From assembly GCA_040902885.1 (NCBI GenBank), contig JBBDWK010000064.1, positions 1-23,717 of the forward strand: a DNA stretch of 23,717 nt, written 5' to 3'. The stretch is from JBBDWK01 sp040902885 (GTDB taxonomy: Bacteria > Acidobacteriota > Terriglobia > Bryobacterales > Bryobacteraceae). Shown in pieces: positions 1 through 7,737 of this stretch. The notes under the pieces are model-generated. The model was not told the DNA's origin and ran no database searches. It saw only the letters and a list, made by a program, of their open reading frames with translations. Both the position numbers and the translations under genes were made by a program. Every line of letters begins with the position of its first letter. The first letter of the stretch is position 1.

Positions 1-1
1 C

Positions 2-3000
2 CGCCAAGCGTTTGATTCGCCGAGCCGAGCCTCATCCAGGCTTAAGAACTTCGGTCTAACTTCGCTCGAAGCCGTGCTCGCGACGGGAGGGCCGGAACGC
101 GGAAGCGTGTTGCGCATGGAGCTGCTGGGGGCATCCAGTAAACCGGATGTTAGGAGTGTCAACCCCCAGTCTTCGCCGGTATACTACTTCCGGGGCGGAT
201 GGACCCGGTCTGTTCCCACGTTTTCCAGCGTCCGCTATAACAGCGTCTATCCGGGAGTTGACCTGCTGTACTATGGCCATGGACAACAACTGGAGTACGA
301 CTTCGTCGTGGCTCCGAACGCCGATCCCGGCCAGATTCGTCTTGGATTCAAAGGCACGGAATCTGTGCGTCTGGCCGCCAATGGCGATCTGATCCTTCAA
401 CTCGATGGGGGTGAGGTCAAGCTCCACAAGCCAGTGGCATACCAGGAGGTGGCCGGACGGCGCGTCCCTGTCGAAGCAGCGTTTCTCCTGCGCCAAACCC
501 CGCGGCCCGAAGCAAGCTTTGCCGTGGGTTCCTACGACGCAAGCCTTCCGCTCGTCCTCGATCCGGTTCTCAGTTATGCAACCTTCCTGGGAGGAACGGG
601 CGCCGACTCCGGCGCCGGCATCGCGCTCGACGCTTCCGGAAACGCCTACGTCACCGGCACTACAACTTCCAACGACTTCCCGGTTTCCGAAGGCGCGGTC
701 CAGTCCGCCAGAAAGGACAATTCGGACGTCTTCGTCTCCAAGCTGAATCCCACCGGCACCGCAGTTCTTTATTCCGTCTATCTGGGCGGGTCGGGCTCGG
801 ACCGGGCAACCGGCATTGCCGTGGATGCAGGCGGGAGCGCTTACATTTCCGGCTTTACCGATTCCATTGATTTTCCCGTTGCGGGAAACGCGGTGCAATC
901 CACTTATGGCGGCGGATTCCGCGACGCTTTCGCGGTACGGCTGAATCCCACTGGAACGGCTCTGACTTACTCCACCTATATCGGAGGCTCGGGCGAGGAC
1001 AACGCGAACGGCATCGCCGTTGATGGACTCGAGACGGCGTTCCTGGTGGGGGCTACCGATTCCTCGAACTTTCCGACGACTCGGAACGCCTTTCAGACCG
1101 GGAAGCGCGGCGTCTATGTCCCCTTTGTCTCCCGCCTGGGCTCCGACGGGTCGAGCTTCGTTTACTCCACCTATCTCGGCGGCAGCGGCGTCGGCACGGG
1201 CTGGGCCATCGCGGTGGACGCGGGGGGCGGCGCTTACGTCACCGGCCAGACGGATTCGGCCGATTTCCCAACCACGCAAGGTGCGTTCCGCAGCGGTAAG
1301 GCGGGCGGCAACGATGTGTTCGCGACCAAGCTCGACCCAGGCGGCGCGTTGGTCTATTCGACGTTCGTTGGCGGCGCCGGGGAAGACGCCGGTCTCGGCG
1401 TTGCCGCGGACAATACCGGCAGCGCGTATATCACGGGCGAAACGCGCTCCGGCGACTTTCCGGTCACCCCCGGAGCCCTCCAGGTGCGGGGCAGCGCGAA
1501 TCGTACGGCCTTTCTCGCCAAGCTACTTCCCGCCGGCAATGCTTTGTCTTACGCAACTTTTCTGGGCGGGAGCGGCGGCGAATACGGAGCATCGGTCGCG
1601 GTGGATTCAGCCGGCAGCCCCGTGGTCACCGGACAGACAAGCTCCACGGATTTTCCAGTGACGCGCGGGGCGATCCGGCCGGCGCGGGGCGATGGAGGCT
1701 CGGCTTTCGCGAGCAAGCTGAGCGCCTCCGGCAACAGACTGATCTATTCCACCTTCCTGGGTGCGGGCGGCGGAACTCGCGGCGCAGGAGTCGCGCTGGA
1801 TGCATCCGGTAACGCCTATGTGACGGGCGCCATCAACACCGGCGAGCTTACCGCTGGTCCGGGAGTCGTTCAACCGGCCTTCCGGGGCGGGGACTCGGAC
1901 GCCTTCGTGGCCCGCATCGCAGACTTGTTCTCCATCTCGGGCCGCGTGCTGGACGCCGGGGGCCAACCCATCGGCGGCGCGACGATCACACTCGACGGCG
2001 TTCGGAGGAGTACCGCGGAAACGGATTCCGTTGGGGTGTACACCTTCACGGATCTTCCCGCCAGCAACTACGCAGTAAGCGCTTCGAAAACGGCATTCCG
2101 CTTCAGCCCGGCGACTCATTCCTTCAACGATCTTTCGGCGAACCAGACGGCGGATTTCACCGGGACGTTCGTGACCTTCGCCATCTCCGGACGGATTGCG
2201 GATGATCGCAGCCGGGCCATGGAAGGCGTGACGGTGACTCTCACGGGCGGGCGCACGGCAACCGCTCAAACAGACGCAAAAGGGGAATACTCCTTCCCGG
2301 AGTTGCCCGCCGGCAGCGGCTATATCATTACGCCTTCCCGGCAGGGCTTCTCGTTCACTCCCAGGTCCGAGGCTATCTCCAGCCTCGACGGAAACCATAA
2401 GGCCGACTTCAAAGGCGTCGAAAATCTCAACATCGGCGGTAAGGTGAGCATCGGCGGGATTGGCGTGGCGGATGTTGCCGTCGTGCTGAGCGGCTCGAAT
2501 GCGGCGACGGTCCGAACCAACAACAATGGCGACTATCTGTTCCCCGACTTGCCGCCTGGAGGAAGCTACGCGGTTTCAGCTTCGAAGGCCGGCTTCGTCC
2601 TGACCCCCGCGCGCCAAAGTTTCGAGAACCTCGCGGCTAAGCAAACCGCTCACTTCTCCGCGGCAGTGGCCGTCGCAGCCACGGACTACGTGATCGCCAG
2701 CCGCAGGAGCCGGAAGATTCAGCGAGTCGCCGCGAACGGGCGTACCATAACCGACATCGCCACGCTTCCATCGGAGACGTCCTGTCCCACGGCGCTGGCG
2801 GCCGATCCGGGCGGCTACATCTATGTAGCCGATCCGTGCCTCGTGGCGATTCACAAGGTCGCGCCTAACGGAACCGTTGTCTCCCTTCGTACGGGCGAAC
2901 CGATGAAGTCTCCGGTGGCGGTGGCGGTCGATATCGCGGGAAATGTATACGCCGGTGACAACGGAACGAATTCGGTGTTTCAGATCCGGCCCAGCGGCGC

Positions 3001-6000
3001 AGCCATCACGGAGTTCGCCAAGTTCGCGTTGGCTTCACCGCCCAACAAACAAAATGTCGCGATGGTCTTCGACCCCGGCGGCGACCTCATCCTGGCCAAC
3101 GACGACGACACCAAAGCCTCCATCGTGCGCATCCGGCCCGACGGGAAGCAGTCCACGATTTATTCGGGACCGGCCATTCAGAACGCGAGCGCCATGACGC
3201 TCGATGGCAGCGGCAACTTTCTGATCGCGAGCGTGAAAGAGCGGGCCGTGTTGCGCGTCACGCCGGCGGGCGTGGTGAGCCAGCTTGCCAGCGGCGAGGC
3301 GCTTTGCTGCGAACTTTCCGGAATTACCCTGGATCCCGTCACCCAAGAGGCGCTCGTATCCGCGAATACCGACAACAAGATTGTGCGCATCAGGTCCAAC
3401 GGCTCCACCTTCGTGGCTTACCGTGGACCGGATCTTCAGTTTCCGTACGGCATTCTCAGCCCGCCAGGAAATACAGCTACGCCGGGGATCGGCGGCCGGG
3501 TTACAGATCTCAGCGGGAACGGACTGGCGGACGTGACCGTAACATTAAGCGGAACACGCGAGGCCACGGTCAAGACGGATTCATCCGGCCTCTACCAGTT
3601 CCGCAATCTCGCCCCCGGCGGCAATTATACGCTGGCGCCTTCGCGCGCCAATTACGCTTTCGTCCCGAAGAGCCAGAGTTTCTCCAATCTGATTACCCTG
3701 GAACGCCTCGACTTTTCCGGGGCGCAGGCCTACAGCATTACGGGCTTCGTCCTGGATGGCAGCGGCTCGAGCATTGCCGATGCGGCCATCACTCTCACGG
3801 GCGCTTTGCCGCTGGCCACACGAACCGACGTCCGCGGCGCGTATGCCTTCCGCGATCTTCCGGTCGGCGCTTACGCCGTTTCCACGTCGAAGGGCGGCTT
3901 CATCTTCACGCCTTTCTCGCATAGCATCCCGAACCTCAACGCGGACGTGAGCGTGAACTTCACCGGCGGTCCACCGGCGAGTCCAGGCGACTACATCGTC
4001 ATCGATAATGGCGGCAAGCTGATCTATCGCATGACGACCGACGGCCGGCGAATCAGCCCGCTGGCGGCCTTGACCGGCTGCCCGTCCGACATGGCCGCGG
4101 ATCTGTTCGGCAACGTCTACGCCATCGATCCTTGCCAGAAATCGATTCTGAAGATTAATGCGAACGGCGGCATATCGAGCCTGCACACTGGAGAGCCGCT
4201 GAAGTCGCCTTATGCGATCGCCGTGGATATTACGGGCGCCATCTTTGTCGCGGATAACGAGACCGACTCCGTGTTCATCTTCTCTTCCGACGGCCGGAAC
4301 CCCACCGAGTACGCGAAGTTCACCCTCAACGCGGAGGTTGCGTTCAAGAGCGTCGCCTTGGAGCTGGACGCCCGCGGCGACCTGATTCTGGCGCACGACG
4401 ATGGCCAGAAGACCGACATTATCCGCATCAAGCCGGATCGCACCGTGTCCACCGTATACAGCGGCGCTGCGATCGCGCGCGCGGGCGCCATCGAGCTGGA
4501 TGGCGCCGGCAACGTGATCGTGGGCGACTCGGGCAGGGTGGGCGCCGCCGAAAACTCGCTGATCCGCGTGAGCCCGGACGGCAGTATCTCGCAGATCGCC
4601 ACCAGCAGCCAGCTCTGTTGCCGCATTGCCGGCCTGGTTTTTGAAGAGGCAAGCGGCGATATCCTCGCCACCGTCGATGTTGGCGGCGCCGTGGTTCGTG
4701 TTACGCCGTCGGGCGCCATCAGCACTGTGGCCACCGTACCCTTCCGCGCTCCGGGAGCGATTGAGCCCTTTTCTCCCACGGTTACGGCGCTGGGCATCGG
4801 CGGGCGCATTGCCGACCCTTCCGGCGCCCCGGTTCCGGACGTCGAGGTGAGGCTGACAGGCTCGAGCGAGGAGACGGTCAAAAGCGACAGCTACGGCGTC
4901 TATGCGTTCCGGAATCTGACCGCGGGCGCAAGTTACACCGTAACGCCGTCGAAAACCGACTTCGGATTTTCGCCGCCCAGCTACTCGTTCCCCAACCTCG
5001 CTGTCAGCCGGACCGCCCATTTCCTGGCCAATCTCGGGTTCACCATCACCGGGCGTGTCGCACAGACGGCGAATGCGGGATTGGCCGGTGTGACCGTCAC
5101 CCTTTCCGGGGCCGTGACCGCCACCACACAGACGGACGTCAACGGCGTGTACACGTTCCGCAATGTTCCAGTCAACGGCTCCTATGCGGTCAGGCCCTCC
5201 AGAGAAGGCTTCTTCTTCCTTCCTTCAAGGCGCCAATTCTCCACGCTCGGCTCGCACCAGACCGGAGACTTTACAGCGGGAGTTCCGCCAACCTCCGGCG
5301 ATTACATAATCGCCGACTCCAGGAGCGGCTTCATCTACCGTACGAGCCCGGCCGGCCAGAACACCAGCCCCATCGCGGAACTTCCCGGAAGCTGTCCCAC
5401 AGGACTCGCGGGCGACGGCCAGGGAAGCATCTTTGTAGCGGACGCCTGCAAAGCGGCGATCTGGAAAGTGAGCGGGAACGGAGTGGCTACGGCCGTCCTG
5501 ACCGGCGATCCGCTAAAAGCGCCGGTAGCGGTCGTCCTTGACGCGAACGGCGACCTGATCGTTGGAGATGTCACATTGAATTCGCTGCTGCGCATCAATC
5601 CCATCACCCTCGCGACTTCCGTGCTGGCCGCGCTCCCGGAATTTCCGGGGATCAAGAACATGGCTCTCACGCTCCATTCTGGCGAGGTCGTGGTCGCGAG
5701 CGACGATGACGCAGGCAATGCCCGGGTCGCGCGGGTGAAGGCCGACGGCACGGTGACCTCGGTCTTGTCCGCGGGGTTGGAGGGCGCCCGCGCGATCCTT
5801 GTCGATCCGGCGGGCGACTACATCGTTGGCGATCCCCGGCAGGACGGCGTCATCCGGCTGACCGCAACCGGGCGTATCTCCACCATCGCCTCGGCGTGCT
5901 GCAAACTTTCCGGGCTGATTCTCGAACCGGACACCGGCAACATTCTTGCCACGCTCGACCGCGACGCGCGCCTCGTGCGCATCACTCCCTCGGGAGTGGT

Positions 6001-6064
6001 GTCCACGCTCCTGCAGGGACCGCCGCCGCTATCGCCGGCCGGAATTATCCGGTACCCGAAATAG
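2..6064 (+). CDS. Giant secreted SBBP-repeat / carboxypeptidase-regulatory / NHL-like propeller protein (5' end outside window)
   Basis: The frame is open from the first full codon at base 2, and the family's signal peptide and extreme N-terminus are absent, so the gene starts upstream; the GTG at 74 is only an internal candidate. At least 2020 residues are present. Order: SBBP N-terminal domain (to about 560; motif VYPGVDLLYYG, then LEYDFVVAP), seven SBBP repeats (575-1925; pattern YSTFLGG...AVDA.GNAYVTG.T.S.DFP), three Ig-like carboxypeptidase-regulatory domains (about 1931-2672), an NHL-like propeller (2681-3480), two Ig-like domains, a second propeller (3991-4785), two Ig-like domains and a third propeller (5301-6061). 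Each NHL-like propeller has conserved cysteines, which suggests disulfides outside the cytoplasm. No C-terminal sorting domain is visible. The family is common in Acidobacteriota and is usually assumed to be surface-exposed or extracellular; the ligand is unknown. High confidence in architecture, none in substrate. Confidence 0.93.
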   Translation, partial: RQAFDSPSRASSRLKNFGLTSLEAVLATGGPERGSVLRMELLGASSKPDVRSVNPQSSPVYYFRGGWTRSVPTFSSVRYNSVYPGVDLLYYGHGQQLEYDFVVAPNADPGQIRLGFKGTESVRLAANGDLILQLDGGEVKLHKPVAYQEVAGRRVPVEAAFLLRQTPRPEASFAVGSYDASLPLVLDPVLSYATFLGGTGADSGAGIALDASGNAYVTGTTTSNDFPVSEGAVQSARKDNSDVFVSKLNPTGTAVLYSVYLGGSGSDRATGIAVDAGGSAYISGFTDSIDFPVAGNAVQSTYGGGFRDAFAVRLNPTGTALTYSTYIGGSGEDNANGIAVDGLETAFLVGATDSSNFPTTRNAFQTGKRGVYVPFVSRLGSDGSSFVYSTYLGGSGVGTGWAIAVDAGGGAYVTGQTDSADFPTTQGAFRSGKAGGNDVFATKLDPGGALVYSTFVGGAGEDAGLGVAADNTGSAYITGETRSGDFPVTPGALQVRGSANRTAFLAKLLPAGNALSYATFLGGSGGEYGASVAVDSAGSPVVTGQTSSTDFPVTRGAIRPARGDGGSAFASKLSASGNRLIYSTFLGAGGGTRGAGVALDASGNAYVTGAINTGELTAGPGVVQPAFRGGDSDAFVARIADLFSISGRVLDAGGQPIGGATITLDGVRRSTAETDSVGVYTFTDLPASNYAVSASKTAFRFSPATHSFNDLSANQTADFTGTFVTFAISGRIADDRSRAMEGVTVTLTGGRTATAQTDAKGEYSFPELPAGSGYIITPSRQGFSFTPRSEAISSLDGNHKADFKGVENLNIGGKVSIGGIGVADVAVVLSGSNAATVRTNNNGDYLFPDLPPGGSYAVSASKAGFVLTPARQSFENLAAKQTAHFSAAVAVAATDYVIASRRSRKIQRVAANGRTITDIATLPSETSCPTALAADPGGYIYVADPCLVAIHKVAPNGTVVSLRTGEPMKSPVAVAVDIAGNVYAGDNGTNSVFQIRPSGAAITEFAKFALASPPNKQNVAMVFDPGGDLILANDDDTKASIVRIRPDGKQSTIYSGPAIQNASAMTLDGSGNFLIASVKERAVLRVTPAGVVSQLASGEALCCELSGITLDPVTQEALVSANTDNKIVRIRSNGSTFVAYRGPDLQFPYGILSPPGNTATPGIGGRVTDLSGNGLADVTVTLSGTREATVKTDSSGLYQFRNLAPGGNYTLAPSRANYAFVPKSQSFSNLITLERLDFSGAQAYSITGFVLDGSGSSIADAAITLTGALPLATRTDVRGAYAFRDLPVGAYAVSTSKGGFIFTPFSHSIPNLNADVSVNFTGGPPASPGDYIVIDNGGKLIYRMTTDGRRISPLAALTGCPSDMAADLFGNVYAIDPCQKSILKINANGGISSLHTGEPLKSPYAIAVDITGAIFVADNETDSVFIFSSDGRNPTEYAKFTLNAEVAFKSVALELDARGDLILAHDDGQKTDIIRIKPDRTVSTVYSGAAIARAGAIELDGAGNVIVGDSGRVGAAENSLIRVSPDGSISQIATSSQLCCRIAGLVFEEASGDILATVDVGGAVVRVTPSGAISTVATVPFRAPGAIEPFSPTVTALGIGGRIADPSGAPVPDVEVRLTGSSEETVKSDSYGVYAFRNLTAGASYTVTPSKTDFGFSPPSYSFPNLAVSRTAHFLANLGFTITGRVAQTANAGLAGVTVTLSGAVTATTQTDVNGVYTFRNVPVNGSYAVRPSREGFFFLPSRRQFSTLGSHQTGDFTAGVPPTSGDYIIADSRSGFIYRTSPAGQNTSPIAELPGSCPTGLAGDGQGSIFVADACKAAIWKVSGNGVATAVLTGDPLKAPVAVVLDANGDLIVGDVTLNSLLRINPITLATSVLAALPEFPGIKNMALTLHSGEVVVASDDDAGNARVARVKADGTVTSVLSAGLEGARAILVDPAGDYIVGDPRQDGVIRLTATGRISTIASACCKLSGLILEPDTGNILATLDRDARLVRITPSGVVSTLLQGPPPLSPAGIIRYPK
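575..1925 (+). repeat. Seven in-frame SBBP repeats (predicted seven-bladed propeller)
   Basis: Seven protein-level repeats of about 60-65 residues begin with YATFLGG, YSVYLGG, YSTYIGG, YSTYLGG, YSTFVGG, YATFLGG and YSTFLGA. Each continues with a (A/V)(V/A/L)D..G.AY(V/I)(T/S)G motif and, except the last, a FP(V/T) motif. Seven copies fit one closed seven-bladed beta-propeller. The repeats are diverged at DNA level, so this is old domain repetition and not a recent tandem array. Confidence 0.85.
2681..6061 (+). repeat. Three NHL-like propeller modules with a shared cysteine pattern, separated by paired Ig-like domains
   Basis: Propellers start at 2681, 3991 and 5301 with TDYVIAS, GDYIVID and GDYIIAD. 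Each carries a cysteine, a second cysteine 18 residues later (codons 2783/2837, 4079/4133, 5393/5447) and a CC pair about 150-161 residues after that (3305, 4616, 5897). Ig-like pairs (about 3482-3970 and 4790-5282) lie between them, so the unit pair-of-Ig plus propeller of about 1.3 kb is repeated. Identity is moderate at protein level. This indicates ancient internal duplication. Confidence 0.8.
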
Positions 6065-6120
6065 CGAAAACCTCTTGGCATCGCGGGCCGGATGTTGTAA
6101 AACAGGTAGGGAGTGATTTG

Positions 6121-6144
6121 TTTCCGCAGAATATTCTGTGGAAA
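6121..6144. repeat. 24-base near-perfect palindrome between the giant gene and dnaB
   Basis: The two 12-base halves are complementary except at one pair (6126/6139, a possible G-U in RNA); the core CAGAATATTCTG at 6127-6138 is a perfect palindrome. It lies 57 bases after the giant gene's stop codon. No T-tract follows, so it does not look like a standard intrinsic terminator; an operator or an RNA hairpin is possible. Otherwise the 6065-6319 gap holds only the hairpin at 6175-6192 and a short leader ORF. Confidence 0.5.
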
Positions 6145-6174
6145 TTTTCTGGATGCCGCTCGGTGGGGCATCTT

Positions 6175-6192
6175 TTGCGGATGATTCCGCAA
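6175..6192. repeat. Perfect 7-bp stem, 4-base loop hairpin
   Basis: TTGCGGA at 6175-6181 pairs with TCCGCAA at 6186-6192 around the loop TGAT. Two further G-U pairs could extend the stem. There is no T-run on either side, so terminator function is uncertain. It may end the transcript of the giant gene or act in the dnaB leader. Confidence 0.4.
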
Positions 6193-6284
6193 GGCTTAGG
6201 CGCGCGGGTTGGCAGCGCCGCGGCGGCTTTGTTTTCGCACAGGCTAACGGGAACAAAACACGGCCGAAAAAGTCTGGGGAGAAG

Positions 6285-6308
6285 ATGACCCTTCGTCGTC
6301 TACTGTAA
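6285..6308 (+). CDS. Possible 7-codon leader peptide upstream of dnaB
   Basis: A short frame MTLRRLL begins three bases after GGGGAG (6276-6281) and stops 11 bases before the dnaB ATG, in a different frame. dnaB itself has no convincing Shine-Dalgarno sequence, so re-initiation after this frame is conceivable. The ribosome-binding spacing is shorter than usual and a chance ORF of this size is common. Low confidence. Confidence 0.22.
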   Translation: MTLRRLL

Positions 6309-6319
6309 AACGACTGCTC

Positions 6320-7684
6320 ATGTCATCGACCACCATCACCCTCGATAAAGGACTTCCCGCAAACCTGGATGCCGAGAAATTCGTCCTTGGCTCCATTCTT
6401 CTGGACGACTCGTGTTTCATCCACGCAGCCGGGATTCTCGAAGAAGACGACTTCAGCCTGGAAGCTCATCGCCGCATCTTTCTCCGGATGGGAGATCTGC
6501 ACGCCCGTGGCGAGCGGATCGACCGCGTCACGGTGGCCAATGCGCTATTGGGGAAGAGTCAGCTTGAATCCGTGGGCGGGCTCAGCTACCTGGTTTCGCT
6601 GGACGACGGTCTTCCCCAGATATCCAACCTGGAAAGCTATATCCGGATCGTCAAGGACAAGGCCAGCCTGCGCCGCATCATCTTCGCCTCCCAGACCTTG
6701 ATGAACAAGGCGCTGGCCGGAAACGAAGAACCCGACATGCTTCTCGCCGAGGCCGAAGAGACGCTGCTGCGTCTCGGCGAGTCGCGGACGCGCGCGGGTT
6801 TGGCCAATCCCGCCCAGGTCATCAACGAATACCAGGGCGGCCTGAACGCGTTCCTCGATCCGAGCAAGCGCGTCAAAGGGCTGAGCACCGGATTCTACAA
6901 GCTGGACGAAATGACCGGCGGCTTGCATCAGGGCGAGCTGATCATTCTTGCCGCACGCCCTTCCATGGGGAAAACCGCGCTGGCTCTCAATATCGCCCAG
7001 CACGTTGCGGCCAGGCTGGCGCGCACAGTTGCCGTCTTTTCGCTCGAAATGTCCAAGGAATCCCTGCTCACGCGCATGCTGTGCGCCTCCGCGCGAGTGG
7101 ATGGCCAGCGGTTCCGCGCTGGTTACCTGAACGGTGAAGAGCGCCGGAGGCTGCAGGCCGCCGCGGCGGAGATGGTGGAAGAGCCTCTGTTCATCGACGA
7201 CACAGCGGGCGTCAACCTGATGGATATGCACGCCAAGCTGCGCCGCCTGCGGTCCGAGCGCGGCGATCTCGGCCTGGTTGTGGTCGACTACCTGCAGTTG
7301 ATGAGCGGCCGGGGCCGCTACGAGAACCGCAACCAGGAAATCAGCTCGCTGTCGCGAGGCATGAAGCAGCTCGCCAAGGAGTTGAACGTTCCGCTGCTGG
7401 TGCTCTCCCAGTTGAGCCGCGCTCCCGAAACCCGGCAGGGCGACCATCGGCCGCAATTGAGCGATCTGCGCGAATCCGGCTCCATCGAACAGGACGCCGA
7501 CCTGGTGGGCTTCATCTTCCGGGAAGAAGTCTACAAGCGGGACCGGGAAGATCTTCGCGGCACGGCGGAGCTGATTCTCGGCAAGCAGCGCAACGGACCG
7601 ATCGGCAAAATCGACCTGGTATTTCTTCACAGCATGACCAAGTTCGAGAACCGCGCCGAAGATTTGGGCGAAGCGGCGGGATAG
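6320..7684 (+). CDS. dnaB: Replicative DNA helicase DnaB
   Basis: The 454-residue protein has the normal length for the hexameric helicase that unwinds DNA 5'-3' at the replication fork and recruits primase. The N-terminal all-helical domain (about 10-110, starting NLDAEKFVLGSILLDD) is followed by a linker and a RecA-like ATPase core. Visible motifs are Walker A ARPSMGKT (residues 212-219), Walker B DYLQL (323-327), the LSQLSRAPE segment, an RESGSIEQDAD segment and the C-terminal KQRNGPIG loop with arginine. No intein interrupts the gene. ATG is chosen because the N-terminus matches the family; no clear ribosome-binding site precedes it. Neither neighbour is a replication gene. Confidence 0.97.
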   Translation: MSSTTITLDKGLPANLDAEKFVLGSILLDDSCFIHAAGILEEDDFSLEAHRRIFLRMGDLHARGERIDRVTVANALLGKSQLESVGGLSYLVSLDDGLPQISNLESYIRIVKDKASLRRIIFASQTLMNKALAGNEEPDMLLAEAEETLLRLGESRTRAGLANPAQVINEYQGGLNAFLDPSKRVKGLSTGFYKLDEMTGGLHQGELIILAARPSMGKTALALNIAQHVAARLARTVAVFSLEMSKESLLTRMLCASARVDGQRFRAGYLNGEERRRLQAAAAEMVEEPLFIDDTAGVNLMDMHAKLRRLRSERGDLGLVVVDYLQLMSGRGRYENRNQEISSLSRGMKQLAKELNVPLLVLSQLSRAPETRQGDHRPQLSDLRESGSIEQDADLVGFIFREEVYKRDREDLRGTAELILGKQRNGPIGKIDLVFLHSMTKFENRAEDLGEAAG

Positions 7685-7695
7685 ACTGTTCCTCA

Positions 7696-7710
7696 AAGCG
7701 AGTTTCGCTT
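7696..7710. repeat. Small hairpin between dnaB and the metalloprotease gene
   Basis: AAGCGA (7696-7701) and TCGCTT (7705-7710) form a perfect 6-bp stem around a 3-base loop, 12 bases after the dnaB stop. No T-tract follows. It is a weak terminator at best; the 53-base gap leaves room for little else. Confidence 0.3.
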
Positions 7711-7737
7711 CCGTGCAATGCTATACAAGAGACAGGT

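Noticed and set aside
56..1279. Long minus-strand frame (407 aa) opposite the giant gene
   Set aside because: It is a mirror of the repetitive, high-GC SBBP region; the plus frame has clear family motifs and the minus translation has none.
575..1925. Tandem DNA repeat or CRISPR-like array
   Set aside because: Periodicity is at protein level only, with no identical repeat units or spacers.
3581..5020. Long minus-strand frame (479 aa) opposite the giant gene
   Set aside because: Low-complexity arginine/alanine/glycine-rich shadow of the well-supported plus-strand propeller and Ig-like domains.
5896..6288. Plus-strand frame spanning the giant gene end and the dnaB gap
   Set aside because: Its first half overlaps the giant gene out of frame and the rest runs through the palindrome and hairpin; no good start site or family resemblance.
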